Shown: positions 32,675 to 41,872 of the stretch, piece by piece
Layout: the number at the start of each line of letters is the position of its first letter
How positions within the stretch are numbered: the stretch's first letter is position 1
Assembly: GCF_030269605.1 (NCBI RefSeq)
Contig: NZ_BSTQ01000011.1
Coordinates: 186,001-250,000 of the forward strand
Direction: 5' to 3'
DNA length: 64,000 nt
DNA from: Lentzea sp. NBRC 105346
Lineage (GTDB): Bacteria > Actinomycetota > Actinomycetes > Mycobacteriales > Pseudonocardiaceae
Position numbers and translations under genes: made by a program
Notes under the pieces: generated by a model
Database searches by the model: none
What the model saw: only the letters and a program-made list of their open reading frames with translations
What the model was told of the DNA's origin: nothing

Positions 32675-34141
32675 ATGGGTTCGCCCATCCCCGTCGGGGA
32701 AGGCACGCCAGTCGGATCGGCGGCGACCAGCACGTCGCCAGGGCTGAAGGCGCCTACCAAGCGCGGCACCGAGCTGGTGATGCTGGCGTTCGCGGCCGGT
32801 CTGGTCACGCTGGCGCTGATCCTGGTCGAGCTGAACCAGGAGCGGGCGCTGACGATGCGGATCGTCTACCTGGGGCTCGCGTATCTGGCGCTGTTCGCCC
32901 TCGCGCACCTCGCGGTGCGCAGGTGGGCGCCGTACGCGGACCCGGCGATCCTGCCGTGCGTCGCGCTGCTCAACGGTCTCGGCCTGGTGATGATCCATCG
33001 GATCGACCTGGCGCAGAAGGACACCGTCTTCGACGACGGCACGACGTGGGACCCGGTCGCGTTCAAGCAGGTCGTCTGGACCGCGATCGCGCTGTCGCTG
33101 TTCGCCGCCGTGCTGAAGTTCCTCTCCGACCACCGCACGCTGGCGCGGTACGGCTACACGTTCGGTCTGCTCGGCCTGGTCGCGTTGCTGCTGCCCGGTG
33201 TGCTGCCCGGGTTCATCGCGCCGACGATCAACGGCGCGAAGATCTGGCTGCGGGTCGGTCCGCTCTCCATCCAGCCGGGTGAGTTCGCGAAGATCCTGCT
33301 GATGGTCTTCTTCGCGGCGTTCCTGGTCTCGAAGCGCGACCTGTTCACCGCCGCCGGGCGCCGAGTGCTGGGCATGGACCTGCCGCGCGCCCGCGACCTC
33401 GGCCCGCTGTTCGCCGCGTGGGGCGTCACGGTCGCGGTCATGGTGCTGCAGAAGGACCTCGGGTCCTCGCTGCTGTTCTTCGGCATCGTGCTCGTGCTGC
33501 TCTACGTGGCCACCGAACGCGCCGCGTGGGTGGTGCTCGGCCTGATCATGTTCTCCGGCGGCGCGGTCATCGCGTGGAAGCTGTTCTCCCACGTGCAGAT
33601 CCGCGTGGCGAACTGGGTCGACCCGTTCGCGGACTACAACGACAAGGGCTACCAGATCGCCCAGTCACTGTTCGCGCTCGGCACCGGCGGCATCGGCGGT
33701 GCGGGCCTCGGCGCGGGCCGGCCGGAGATGATCCCGGAGTCCAACACCGACTTCATCACCGCGGTGATCGGTGAGGAGCTGGGCTTCGTCGGATTCGCCG
33801 CGCTGCTGCTGATCTACATGATCTTCGCGCTGCGCGGCCTGCGCAGTGCGATCGCGGTGCGCGACAGCTTCGGCAAGCTGCTCGGCGGCGGCCTCGCGTT
33901 CGCCGTCTGCTTTCAGGTCTTCATCATCGTCGGCGGCGTGACGAAGCTGATCCCGATGACGGGTATCACCGCGCCGTTCCTGTCAGCCGGTGGCTCGTCG
34001 CTGCTGGCGAACTACATCCTCGTGGCGTTGCTGCTGCGGATCTCCGACGCGGCGCGCGGCCCGAAGGTCGTCGCGAAGCCGAAGTTGCCGCAGCCGGCGA
34101 TCGCCGACCAGCACACGGTCATGGTGGAGCGTCCGAAATGA
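32675..34141 (+). CDS. rodA: RodA, SEDS peptidoglycan glycosyltransferase
   Basis: 488 residues from ATG 32675 (CGGGAGGG upstream). About 10-12 membrane helices; SEDS signatures are GAKIWLRVGPLSIQPGEFAKI (with the conserved Lys/Glu pair), VLQKDLGSSLLFF containing the catalytic-type Asp, and GITAPFLSAGGSSLLANY near the end. It polymerises lipid II glycan chains with PbpA, whose gene overlaps by 4 nt. The cytoplasmic N-terminus of about 30 residues is Gly/Ser/Pro-rich. Confidence 0.96.
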   Translation: MGSPIPVGEGTPVGSAATSTSPGLKAPTKRGTELVMLAFAAGLVTLALILVELNQERALTMRIVYLGLAYLALFALAHLAVRRWAPYADPAILPCVALLNGLGLVMIHRIDLAQKDTVFDDGTTWDPVAFKQVVWTAIALSLFAAVLKFLSDHRTLARYGYTFGLLGLVALLLPGVLPGFIAPTINGAKIWLRVGPLSIQPGEFAKILLMVFFAAFLVSKRDLFTAAGRRVLGMDLPRARDLGPLFAAWGVTVAVMVLQKDLGSSLLFFGIVLVLLYVATERAAWVVLGLIMFSGGAVIAWKLFSHVQIRVANWVDPFADYNDKGYQIAQSLFALGTGGIGGAGLGAGRPEMIPESNTDFITAVIGEELGFVGFAALLLIYMIFALRGLRSAIAVRDSFGKLLGGGLAFAVCFQVFIIVGGVTKLIPMTGITAPFLSAGGSSLLANYILVALLLRISDAARGPKVVAKPKLPQPAIADQHTVMVERPK

Positions 34142-35607
34142 ACACACCGCTCCGCCGCGTGGGTCTCGCCATGATGGCGATGATCCTGTTGTTGCTCGGC
34201 AACGCCACCTGGGTACAGGTGATCAACGCCGACGACTACCGCAAGGACCCCCGCAACCGGCGCGTCCTGCTCGACGAGTACTCCCGCAAGCGCGGCATGA
34301 TCATCGCCGCCGACGGCACGCCGCTCGCCGAGGTGCAGGAGACCGACGACCGGCTGAAGTTCCTGCGCAAGTACCCGAACGGCGCGGTGTACGCGCCGGT
34401 GACCGGCTACTTCTCCGTCACGTACGGCACTTCCGGGCTCGAGCGCACCGAGAACGACCTGCTCAACGGCTCGGACGACCGGCTGTTCGCGCGCCGTGTG
34501 TCGGCGCTGATCACCGGGCGCGACCCGGTGGGCGCGTCGGTGCAGCTGAGCATCGTGCCGAAGGTGCAGCAGATCGCGTACGACCAGCTGACCAGGAAGA
34601 ACTTCACCGGGTCGGTCGTCGCGATGAACCCGAAGACCGGCGAGATCCTCGCGATGGTCAGCACGCCGTCCTACGACCCGAACCCGCTCGCCAGCCACGA
34701 CGGCGACGAGCAGGCCGTGGCGTGGAAGGGCCTCACCGCCAAGGACAACGGCAACCCGCTGATGAACCGCGCGACGTCCGCGATCTACCCGCCGGGCTCG
34801 ACGGCCAAGCTGCTCGTGACAGCGGCCGCACTCGAGGACGGCAAGACGAAGGACTCGACGTTCACCGGCGCGCCGTCGATCATCCTGCCGGGGACGCAGA
34901 CACCACTGCCCAACTTCAACAACAGCCCGTGCGGCGACGGCACGACGACCACGCTGATCAACGCGCTCGCGAAGTCGTGCAACACGGCGTTCGCCGAGCT
35001 CGCCGGCCAGCTGGGCGTGGACAAGCTGCGCAAGCAGGCGGAGAAGTTCGGCATCGACGACAAGGGTTCGAACGTCCCGCTGCCGGTGGCCGCGTCGACC
35101 CTCGGCCCGATGTCGGACGAGCCCTCGCTGTACCAGAGCGGTATCGGCCAGCGTGACGTGCGGTTCACGCCGCTGCAGAACGCGGTGGTCGCCGCGACGA
35201 TCGCCAACGGCGGCAAGCGGATGCAGCCGCAGCTGGTGACGAAGATCCTCGGACCGGACCTGTCGCCGATCGACGAGATCGACCCGGATCAGGTCGAGCG
35301 GGCGATGAGCGCGGAGAACGCCGCGACGCTGCGCGACATGATGATCCAGTCGGAGATCAACACCGGTGGCGAGGGCAGGCTGCAGAACGTGCAGATCGCG
35401 TCCAAGACCGGTACCGCCGAGCACGGTGAGGACGCGCTGAAGACCAAGCCGCACGCCTGGTATGTGGCGTTCGCGCCTGCGCAGGACCCGACCATCGCCG
35501 TCGCGGTGATCGTCGAGGACGGCGGCGACCGCGGTCTGGGTGCCACCGGTGGCAAGGTCGCCGCCCCGATCGGTCGTGCCGTCATCGGCGCCTACCTGGG
35601 GCGCTGA
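34138..35607 (+). CDS. pbpA: PbpA, class B penicillin-binding protein
   Basis: 489 residues. One N-terminal membrane anchor (VGLAMMAMILLLLGNATWVQV). Transpeptidase motifs are in order: STAK with catalytic Ser221, SCN at Ser280-Asn282 and KTGT from Lys423. The length and Ser position are nearly those of mycobacterial PBPA (Ser222). It cross-links peptidoglycan with RodA; its phosphorylation by PknB places it at the septum in mycobacteria. pknA starts 7 nt downstream. Confidence 0.96.
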   Translation: MNTPLRRVGLAMMAMILLLLGNATWVQVINADDYRKDPRNRRVLLDEYSRKRGMIIAADGTPLAEVQETDDRLKFLRKYPNGAVYAPVTGYFSVTYGTSGLERTENDLLNGSDDRLFARRVSALITGRDPVGASVQLSIVPKVQQIAYDQLTRKNFTGSVVAMNPKTGEILAMVSTPSYDPNPLASHDGDEQAVAWKGLTAKDNGNPLMNRATSAIYPPGSTAKLLVTAAALEDGKTKDSTFTGAPSIILPGTQTPLPNFNNSPCGDGTTTTLINALAKSCNTAFAELAGQLGVDKLRKQAEKFGIDDKGSNVPLPVAASTLGPMSDEPSLYQSGIGQRDVRFTPLQNAVVAATIANGGKRMQPQLVTKILGPDLSPIDEIDPDQVERAMSAENAATLRDMMIQSEINTGGEGRLQNVQIASKTGTAEHGEDALKTKPHAWYVAFAPAQDPTIAVAVIVEDGGDRGLGATGGKVAAPIGRAVIGAYLGR

Positions 35608-35614
35608 TGCGGAA

Positions 35615-37033
35615 ATGCTGACTTCCGGCCAACTGCTAGCCGACCGCTACCGTCTCAGCAGGCGGATCGCGGTCGGTGGCATGGGCGAGGTCTGGGAGGC
35701 CGCGGACACCCGGCTCGACCGCAAGGTCGCGGTCAAGGTGCTCAAGGCCGAGCTCAGCGGCGACCCCGAGTTCCTGCACCGCTTTCGCACCGAGGCGCGG
35801 ATGACCGCGTCGTTGAATCACCCCGGAATCGCCGCGGTGCACGACTACGGCGAGACGGCGTCGGTGCCGGACGGGCCGGAGGACACCGCGTACCTCGTCA
35901 TGGAACTGGTCGAGGGCGAACCGCTCGCGGGGATCATCGCGCGCGGCCGGCTCTCCGCAGACGTCACGCTGGACCTGTTGGAGCAGACCGGGAACGCGCT
36001 CAACGCCGCGCACGAACGCGGGCTGGTGCACCGGGACGTCAAGCCCGGCAACATCCTCATCACGCCGTCCGGCAAGGTGAAGATCACCGACTTCGGCATC
36101 GCGAAGGCGGCCGACGCGGCACCCGTGACGCGGCAGGGCATGGTCATGGGCACCGCGCACTACATCGCTCCCGAGCAGGCGCTGGGCAACGAGGCCGAAC
36201 CGGCGAGCGACGTGTACTCGCTCGCGGTGTGCGGCTACGAATGCCTGGCCGGCCACCGGCCGTTCCTGTCGGAGAACGCGGTGACGGTCGCGATGATGCA
36301 CATCCGCGACATGGCCCCGCCGCTGCCGCCCGACGTGCCTCCGGGCGCGCGGGCGTTGATCGAGGCGACGCTGGTCAAGGACCCGCGGCAGCGCTACCGC
36401 AACGGCGGCGAGTTCGCCGCGGCGGTGAGCGCGGTGCGGGTCGGCCAGCCGCTGCCGACGCCTTCGGGTCTGCTCGTGGCGCAGCAGGTGCAGCAGTCCA
36501 TGCCCCTGCCCATACCGCAGATGCCCGCCGCCCACCCCGGCACGAGGCCGGGGATCCAGCCTGTCCAGCCACCGCAACCGACCGGACCGGTGGGAGCCGC
36601 CCACACGGGCACGTTCCGCCCACCGCCGCACATGCCTGCCCAACCGGGGCGCAACCGGGTAGGGCAGTGGGTTATGGTCGCTGTCCTGGCGGCCCTGTTG
36701 CTGCTTCTCGGCGTGGTGTTGGCCTGGAAGCTCACCGCCGGGAAGACGTCCGAACAACCGTCCAGCGCGCCGGCGAGCACATCCCAGTCGGCACAGGCGG
36801 ATTCGGCGGACCGTATTCCCGCGAAGGCCGTCCGGATCAACGAGGACGACTTCATCGGTCTCATGGGCGACGAGGTCAAGGCGAAGCTGGCCGACTACGA
36901 ACTGGAGCCGCGTGTGCAGACCCCACAGGGCGCCACGCCCGGTGACCTGAAGCGATGTCAGGTCACCGCCATCGCACCGACGGGCGACCTCGCTGTGGGG
37001 ACGCAGGTGAAGGTGACGTGCGTACCGCGATGA
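35615..37033 (+). CDS. pknA: PknA, transmembrane Ser/Thr protein kinase
   Basis: 472 residues from ATG 35615. The kinase domain (residues about 10-275) has the Gly-rich loop VGGMGEVW, Lys41 in VAVKVL, HRDVKPGN with Asp141 and DFGIAKAA. A Pro-rich linker leads to one membrane helix at about 351-373. The outer part (about 400-472, RINEDDFIGLMGDEVKAKLA and a YELEP segment) resembles one PASTA domain, which is absent in mycobacterial PknA (431 residues). PknA phosphorylates division and wall proteins and activates PknB. It is followed after 52 nt by pknB. Confidence 0.95.
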   Translation: MLTSGQLLADRYRLSRRIAVGGMGEVWEAADTRLDRKVAVKVLKAELSGDPEFLHRFRTEARMTASLNHPGIAAVHDYGETASVPDGPEDTAYLVMELVEGEPLAGIIARGRLSADVTLDLLEQTGNALNAAHERGLVHRDVKPGNILITPSGKVKITDFGIAKAADAAPVTRQGMVMGTAHYIAPEQALGNEAEPASDVYSLAVCGYECLAGHRPFLSENAVTVAMMHIRDMAPPLPPDVPPGARALIEATLVKDPRQRYRNGGEFAAAVSAVRVGQPLPTPSGLLVAQQVQQSMPLPIPQMPAAHPGTRPGIQPVQPPQPTGPVGAAHTGTFRPPPHMPAQPGRNRVGQWVMVAVLAALLLLLGVVLAWKLTAGKTSEQPSSAPASTSQSAQADSADRIPAKAVRINEDDFIGLMGDEVKAKLADYELEPRVQTPQGATPGDLKRCQVTAIAPTGDLAVGTQVKVTCVPR

Positions 37034-37085
37034 TGACCGAGACCGAGTTGGGAACACCGTTGACGAGGAGCGGGACGAAGCACCG

Positions 37086-39077
37086 ATGAGCACTCCGCGA
37101 CTGCTCTCCAACCGCTACGAACTGGGTGAGACCCTCGGCTACGGCGGTATGTCCGAGGTCCACAAGGGCCGGGACGTTCGTCTCGGCAGAGACGTGGCGA
37201 TCAAGGTGCTGCGTGCCGACCTCGCCCGCGACGCCCAGTTCCAGGAACGATTCCGCCGTGAGGCGCAGAACTCCGCCGCCCTGAACCACCCGGCCATCGT
37301 CGCCGTCTACGACACCGGCGAGACGCAGACCGAGTACGGCCCCCTGCCCTACATCGTCATGGAGTTCGTCGACGGCCGGACGCTGCGCGACATCGTCAAG
37401 ACGCAGGGCCCGCTGACCGGCAAGCGTGCGTGCGAGGTCATGGCGGACGTCTCCGCCGCACTGGACTTCAGCCACCGCCACGGCATCGTGCACCGCGACG
37501 TGAAGCCCGCGAACGTGATGATCACGCGGTCCGGCGCGGTGAAGGTGATGGACTTCGGCATCGCGCGCGCCGTGCACGACGGCCAGGCCGCCGTCACGCA
37601 GACCGCCGCGGTGATCGGCACCGCCCAGTACCTCTCGCCGGAGCAGGCGCGCGGTGAGTCCGTCGACGCCCGGTCCGACGTCTACGCCGCGGGCTGCGTG
37701 CTGTTCGAACTGCTGACCGGCGAGCCGCCGTTCACCGGCGACTCCCCCGTCGCGGTCGCGTACCAGCACGTGCGGGAAGACCCGAAGCCGCCGTCGTCGC
37801 TCAACCCCAAGGTCTCGCCGCAGCTGGACGCCATCGTGCTCAAGGCGATGGCGAAGGGCCCGGCCAACCGCTACCAGTCGGCCGCCGAGATGCGCGCGGA
37901 CCTGGTGCGCGTGCTGTCCGGCCAGCGCCCGTCCGCGCCGGCCGTGATGACGGCCGAGGACCGCACCGCGGTGATGAACCAGCAGTCGTCCCCGCGCACG
38001 CAGGTCGTCCCGTCGGGCGGTGGCAGACACCGCCCCTCGTCGCTGCGTTCCGAGCCGGACGACGACTACGACCCGCTGGCCGACGAGGAAGAGGAGCGCC
38101 GCGCGCGGCGCAAGAAGGCGATCATGATCGGCGTGGTCGTCGCGCTGTGCATCGCCGTCCTCGCGCTGGCCGCGTGGATCACCACGTCGCTGATGAACAG
38201 CGGCAGCTCCGGCGGCGAAAAGGTCACCGTGCCCTCGTTGAAGGGCAAGGAGACGAGCGTCGCGCAGAAGGACCTGATCGCCAAGGATCTGAACTGGACC
38301 CTGGTCAACGTCCAGTGCACCGCGACACCGACCGCCGGCGCGCCCTGCGGTCCCGACGACGTCGGCAAGGTGATCGACACCGACCCCGCTGAAGGCACCC
38401 AGGTCGCAAAGCGCTCCAAGATCACTCTGAAGGTCGGTTCCAGCCCTGAGCAGGTGCCGGTGCCGGACGTGACGAACAAGTCGCCTGCCGAGGCGCAGAC
38501 GATCCTGGAGAAGGACGGCTTCAAGCTCGTCCAGGACCCGCAGCAGGTCGAGGTCGAAGACGAGACGAAGGTCGGCAAGGTCGCCGAGCAGGTTCCCGCG
38601 GCCGGCATCAAGGCGGGCAAGGGCAGCGAGGTGAAGATCAAGCTCGGCAAGGCGCCCGAGAAGATCCCCCTGCCGAACGTCGTCGGCCTCCAGGAGGACG
38701 AGGCGAAGACGAAGCTCGCCGACTTCACCGTGACCGTCAACCAGGTGGACAACGCCAAGCCGGCCGGTGAGGTCGTCTCGCAGAACCCGCCGGGTGGCCG
38801 TGCCGCCAAGGGTTCGGCGGTGACGATCAACGTCTCGAAGGGCAACCAGATCGAGATGCCCGACCTGACGGGCCTCACCGAGACGCAGGCGAAGAACAAG
38901 CTCAAGGAACTGGGCTGGAACGGCAACCTGAACGTGCAGAAGGTGTCGACCACGGACCAGGACCAGGTGGGCAAGGTTCAGGCGCAGAACCCGCAGAAGG
39001 GTGCGTCGATCGGCAAGGGCTCCACGGTGACGATCACCATCGGTGAACGCGGGATCGGCATACCGCCGACTACGTAG
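37086..39077 (+). CDS. pknB: PknB, PASTA-domain Ser/Thr protein kinase
   Basis: 663 residues, close to the mycobacterial 626. The kinase domain has the loop LGYGGMSEVH, Lys40, HRDVKPANV with Asp138, DFGIARAV and a Thr-rich activation loop VTQTAAVIGTAQYLSPEQ. One membrane helix lies at about 344-368. Four PASTA repeats begin near residues 379, 455, 525 and 587 and would sense muropeptides/lipid II. Master kinase of cell-wall growth; the upstream GACGAGGAGC is a good ribosome site. Ends the operon before a bidirectional terminator. Confidence 0.97.
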   Translation: MSTPRLLSNRYELGETLGYGGMSEVHKGRDVRLGRDVAIKVLRADLARDAQFQERFRREAQNSAALNHPAIVAVYDTGETQTEYGPLPYIVMEFVDGRTLRDIVKTQGPLTGKRACEVMADVSAALDFSHRHGIVHRDVKPANVMITRSGAVKVMDFGIARAVHDGQAAVTQTAAVIGTAQYLSPEQARGESVDARSDVYAAGCVLFELLTGEPPFTGDSPVAVAYQHVREDPKPPSSLNPKVSPQLDAIVLKAMAKGPANRYQSAAEMRADLVRVLSGQRPSAPAVMTAEDRTAVMNQQSSPRTQVVPSGGGRHRPSSLRSEPDDDYDPLADEEEERRARRKKAIMIGVVVALCIAVLALAAWITTSLMNSGSSGGEKVTVPSLKGKETSVAQKDLIAKDLNWTLVNVQCTATPTAGAPCGPDDVGKVIDTDPAEGTQVAKRSKITLKVGSSPEQVPVPDVTNKSPAEAQTILEKDGFKLVQDPQQVEVEDETKVGKVAEQVPAAGIKAGKGSEVKIKLGKAPEKIPLPNVVGLQEDEAKTKLADFTVTVNQVDNAKPAGEVVSQNPPGGRAAKGSAVTINVSKGNQIEMPDLTGLTETQAKNKLKELGWNGNLNVQKVSTTDQDQVGKVQAQNPQKGASIGKGSTVTITIGERGIGIPPTT

Positions 39078-39083
39078 CAAGCG

Positions 39084-39111
39084 AAAGGGGCGGCCTCCGA
39101 GCCGCCCCTTT
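39084..39111. terminator. Bidirectional terminator pknB/pabA
   Basis: AAAGGGGCGGC (39084-39094) pairs with GCCGCCCCTTT (39101-39111), a perfect 11-bp stem with a 6-nt loop, followed by TT rightward and with A-run complement leftward; it serves both convergent genes. Confidence 0.85.
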
Positions 39112-39126
39112 TTCGTATTACTGGTC

Positions 39127-39768
39127 TTACTGCTTCGCCGCCGCTGCCAGGATGCGCATGCCGCTCTCGAGGTGCGCGACGGTCGCCTCGGGAACGTCGA
39201 ACCCGCACACCTTCAGCCAGTTGGCGAGCATCCGGTGGCCGCCGTCGGTGAGCACCGACTCGGGGTGGAACTGCACACCCTCGACCGGAAGTTCCTTGTG
39301 CCGCATGGCCATCACGATGCCGGTGTCGGTCTTCCCGGTGACCTCGAACTCGTCCGGGATCGTCTCGGGCAGCACGGTCAGCGAGTGGTAGCGCGTCGCG
39401 ATGAAGGGGTCCGGCACACCGGCGAGCACACCGTGACCGTTGTGGTGCACGATGCTCGTCTTGCCGTGCAACAGTTCCGGCGCGCGGTCGACCGTGCCGC
39501 CCCACACCGCGCCGATCGCCTGGTGGCCGAGGCACACGCCGAACACCGGCTTGCCCGTGTCCCGGCAGCGGCGGATGACGTCCATGCTGCGGCCCGCGCG
39601 ATCCGGAGTGCTGGGGCCGGGGCTGACGAGCACGCCACCGAACTCGTCGATCTCGTCCAGCTCGACGGCGTCGTTGCGCCGCACCACGCACTCGGCACCG
39701 AGCTGGGCCAGGTACTGGACGAGGTTGTAGACGAAGCTGTCGTAGTTGTCGACCACCAGCACGCGCAT
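39127..39768 (-). CDS. pabA: Glutamine amidotransferase, PabA/TrpG
   Basis: 213 residues from ATG 39768. Triad glutaminase: VCLGHQAIG (nucleophile Cys) and VQFHPESV (His-x-Glu), with SPGPSTPDRAGRS as the oxyanion/glutamine region. It supplies ammonia to anthranilate synthase or 4-amino-4-deoxychorismate synthase; no partner component I gene is present here, and the mycobacterial orthologue in the same position is annotated trpG. The start is in a short shared region with the divergent, iron-box-controlled fprA. Confidence 0.92.
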   Translation of the reverse strand: MRVLVVDNYDSFVYNLVQYLAQLGAECVVRRNDAVELDEIDEFGGVLVSPGPSTPDRAGRSMDVIRRCRDTGKPVFGVCLGHQAIGAVWGGTVDRAPELLHGKTSIVHHNGHGVLAGVPDPFIATRYHSLTVLPETIPDEFEVTGKTDTGIVMAMRHKELPVEGVQFHPESVLTDGGHRMLANWLKVCGFDVPEATVAHLESGMRILAAAAKQ

Positions 39769-39825
39769 GACCAGGAGCCTAGCTGTTCCCACTTGATGGG
39801 CCAGTGAGTTAGCTCATGCGAAAGG

Positions 39826-39844
39826 TCAGGTTAGGCTCACCTAA
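39826..39844 (+). promoter_or_regulatory. IdeR/DtxR iron box
   Basis: TCAGGTTAGGCTCACCTAA matches the 19-bp iron-box consensus TTAGGTTAGGCTAACCTAA at 17 of 19 positions. It lies 10 nt ahead of fprA and overlaps its -10 element, where an iron-loaded IdeR dimer would block RNA polymerase. Confidence 0.8.
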
Positions 39845-39847
39845 AAT
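39842..39847 (+). promoter_or_regulatory. -10 element of fprA, probably leaderless
   Basis: TAAAAT is followed after 7 nt by the A of ATG 39855, the spacing expected if transcription starts at the first base of the start codon. No ribosome-binding site and no good -35 hexamer are seen. Confidence 0.5.
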
Positions 39848-39854
39848 AGATGCC

Positions 39855-41186
39855 ATGAGCCTGCGTGTTGCCGTTGTCGGTGCCGGTCCTGCCGGTGTGT
39901 ACGCCGCCGACATCCTGACCAAGTCCGACGTCGACGTGAGCATCGACCTGTTCGAGCAGCTCCCGGCGCCCTACGGCCTGGTCCGCTACGGCGTCGCGCC
40001 GGACCACCCGCGCATCAAGGGCATCGTCACCGCGCTGCAGAAGGTGCTGGACAAGCCGCAGGTGCGGTTCTTCGGCAACGTCCAGTACGGCATCGACCTC
40101 AAGCTCGACGACCTGCGTCAGTTCTACGACGCGGTGATCTTCTCGACCGGCGCCTCCACCGACCGCGCCCTCGACATCCCCGGTATCGAGCTGCCGGGCA
40201 GCTTCGGCGCCGCGGACTTCGTCTCCTGGTACGACGGCCACCCGGACGTGCCGCGCGAGTGGCCGCTGACCGCCGAGAAGGTCGCCGTGCTCGGCGTCGG
40301 CAACGTGGCGCTCGATGTCGCACGCATCCTCGCGAAGACCGCGGACGAGCTGCTCGTCACCGAGATCCCGGCCAACGTCTACGAGGGCCTGCGAACCTCG
40401 CCCGTGACCGACGTGCACGTGTTCGGCCGACGTGGCCCGGCGCAGGCGAAGTTCACGCCGCTGGAGCTGCGCGAGCTCGACCACTCGCCGAACGTCGAGG
40501 TGATCGTCCACGCCGAGGGCATCGAGTTCGACGAGGCGTCGATGGCGGCGATCCGGTCGAACAAGCAGGTCGAGATGATCGTGAAGACGCTGCAGGAGTG
40601 GGCGATCCGCGACGTCGGCAACCGGCCGCGCCGGCTGCACCTGCACTTCCTGGAGGCACCGGCCGAGGTGCTCGGCGACGAACACGTCACCGGCCTGCGC
40701 ACCGAGCGCATGGAGCTCGACGGCACCGGCAACGTCCGCGGCACCGGCGAGTTCACCGACTGGGACGTCCAGGCCGTGTACCGCGCGGTCGGCTACCTCT
40801 CCACGCACCTGGCGGACATCCCGTTCGACCACCAGTCCGGCACCGTCCCGCACGCCGCCGGTCGCGTGCTCGACCTCGACGAGGTGCCGATGCCGGGCGT
40901 CTACGTCACGGGCTGGATCAAACGTGGCCCGATCGGCCTGATCGGGCACACCAAGGGCGACGCGCTGGAGACGATCACCAGCCTGCTGGAGGACGAGCTG
41001 CCGCCGGCGCCTTTCCGTTCACCCGAGGCGATCGTGCAGTTCCTCGAGCAGCGCGCGATTCCGTTCACCACCAACGAGGGCTGGCTGAAACTGGACGCGC
41101 ACGAGGTCGCGCTCGGTGCGGCCGAGGGCCGGGAGCGGATCAAGGTCGTGGACCGCGACGAGATGACTCGGGTGTCGCGGTCCTAG
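39855..41186 (+). CDS. fprA: FprA, ferredoxin/adrenodoxin-type NADP reductase
   Basis: 443 residues from ATG 39855. The FAD motif VAVVGAGPAGVYAADIL is at the N-terminus, followed by LPAPYGLVRYGVAPDHPRIK typical of adrenodoxin-reductase-like FprA; the NADP motif VLGVGNVALDVARIL lies at about 143-157, and FGRRGPAQAKFTPLELREL and GWIKRGPIGLIGHTKGDA are family blocks. It passes electrons from NADPH to ferredoxins or P450 partners. Iron control through the box at 39826-39844 fits a role in iron-sulfur or siderophore metabolism. Confidence 0.95.
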   Translation: MSLRVAVVGAGPAGVYAADILTKSDVDVSIDLFEQLPAPYGLVRYGVAPDHPRIKGIVTALQKVLDKPQVRFFGNVQYGIDLKLDDLRQFYDAVIFSTGASTDRALDIPGIELPGSFGAADFVSWYDGHPDVPREWPLTAEKVAVLGVGNVALDVARILAKTADELLVTEIPANVYEGLRTSPVTDVHVFGRRGPAQAKFTPLELRELDHSPNVEVIVHAEGIEFDEASMAAIRSNKQVEMIVKTLQEWAIRDVGNRPRRLHLHFLEAPAEVLGDEHVTGLRTERMELDGTGNVRGTGEFTDWDVQAVYRAVGYLSTHLADIPFDHQSGTVPHAAGRVLDLDEVPMPGVYVTGWIKRGPIGLIGHTKGDALETITSLLEDELPPAPFRSPEAIVQFLEQRAIPFTTNEGWLKLDAHEVALGAAEGRERIKVVDRDEMTRVSRS

Positions 41187-41207
41187 ACCTCGTTGGCGTG
41201 GATGGGG

Positions 41208-41552
41208 TCAGTATCCGCCCACACTGAAGTAAATTCCGCCGTTATAGTCGGTCCACTCCGAAAATGGACTGACAAGCTGGTTGCTACCCCGACAGTTGGG
41301 AGCAGACCACACCCGCTGGTATTGGGGTGCGTTGTTCTTCATTCCATTGACCCACTTGTCAGTGTTGAAGCACTCGCCTGGGCGAGCTCCGCCTGGGATG
41401 ACCAGGACAGTCACATTGTTCTGATAGACGCAGGACGCGTTGTCTGGGCAGTACAGCGGCCTTGGCGTCGCCGCAACGGCCGGAGTCACCCCCAGTCCGA
41501 CCAGCGCAATCGCCGCTCCTGCGACCAACCCCAGACTATTTCGAGCAATCAT
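41208..41552 (-). CDS. Small secreted Cys-containing protein, I36/crystallin-like
   Basis: 114 residues. Signal peptide about 1-28 (LGLVAGAAIALVGLGVTPAVA). The mature part has four Cys (LYCPDNASCVYQN, PGECFNTDKW, APNCRGSN) and ends in aromatic-rich WTDYNGGIYFSVGGY, which recalls small beta/gamma-crystallin-type proteins such as the I36 inhibitor family of actinomycetes; this assignment is tentative. The gene and its surroundings (41.2-41.7 kb) are clearly less GC-rich than neighbours, suggesting recent acquisition. Two imperfect disulfides are likely. Confidence 0.55.
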   Translation of the reverse strand: MIARNSLGLVAGAAIALVGLGVTPAVAATPRPLYCPDNASCVYQNNVTVLVIPGGARPGECFNTDKWVNGMKNNAPQYQRVWSAPNCRGSNQLVSPFSEWTDYNGGIYFSVGGY

Positions 41553-41710
41553 GAAACCGCCCCAACGTTAATTGTGAATACACGTCAGGAAAGGTTCGGC
41601 AAAGTGAGCTGCATCGAGCAGCGAACCCCCAGAAGCCTCCCCCCATCCCCGGCTCCTGACACTACCCGGATTCAGACCGTGACTCAACGCATTCGGTCAC
41701 TCAAAGCGAA

Positions 41711-41872
41711 TCAGTTCGTCGGGGTCGTTACGTTGTTGAAGGGCAGCTTCGGCTCCGCCCACGGGAACACCACGAACATCAGCAGCGCCACGACCCCCAG
41801 CACGAGCACCACGGCCTCGGCGATCCGGAGGTAGAGCGGGCCGGGCAGGTGCCGCCAGATCCACCCGTACAT
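41711..41872 (-). CDS. 53-aa membrane protein coupled to sortase E
   Basis: ATG at 41872 immediately follows the sortase stop (41873-41875) with no gap. The product begins MYGWIWRHLPGPLYLRIAEA and has one membrane helix (VVLVLGVVALLMFVVFPWAE) and a short outer tail (PKLPFNNVTTPTN). A small membrane protein at this position is common beside class E sortase genes in actinomycetes. It may assist or anchor the sortase; no activity is known. Confidence 0.75.
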   Translation of the reverse strand: MYGWIWRHLPGPLYLRIAEAVVLVLGVVALLMFVVFPWAEPKLPFNNVTTPTN

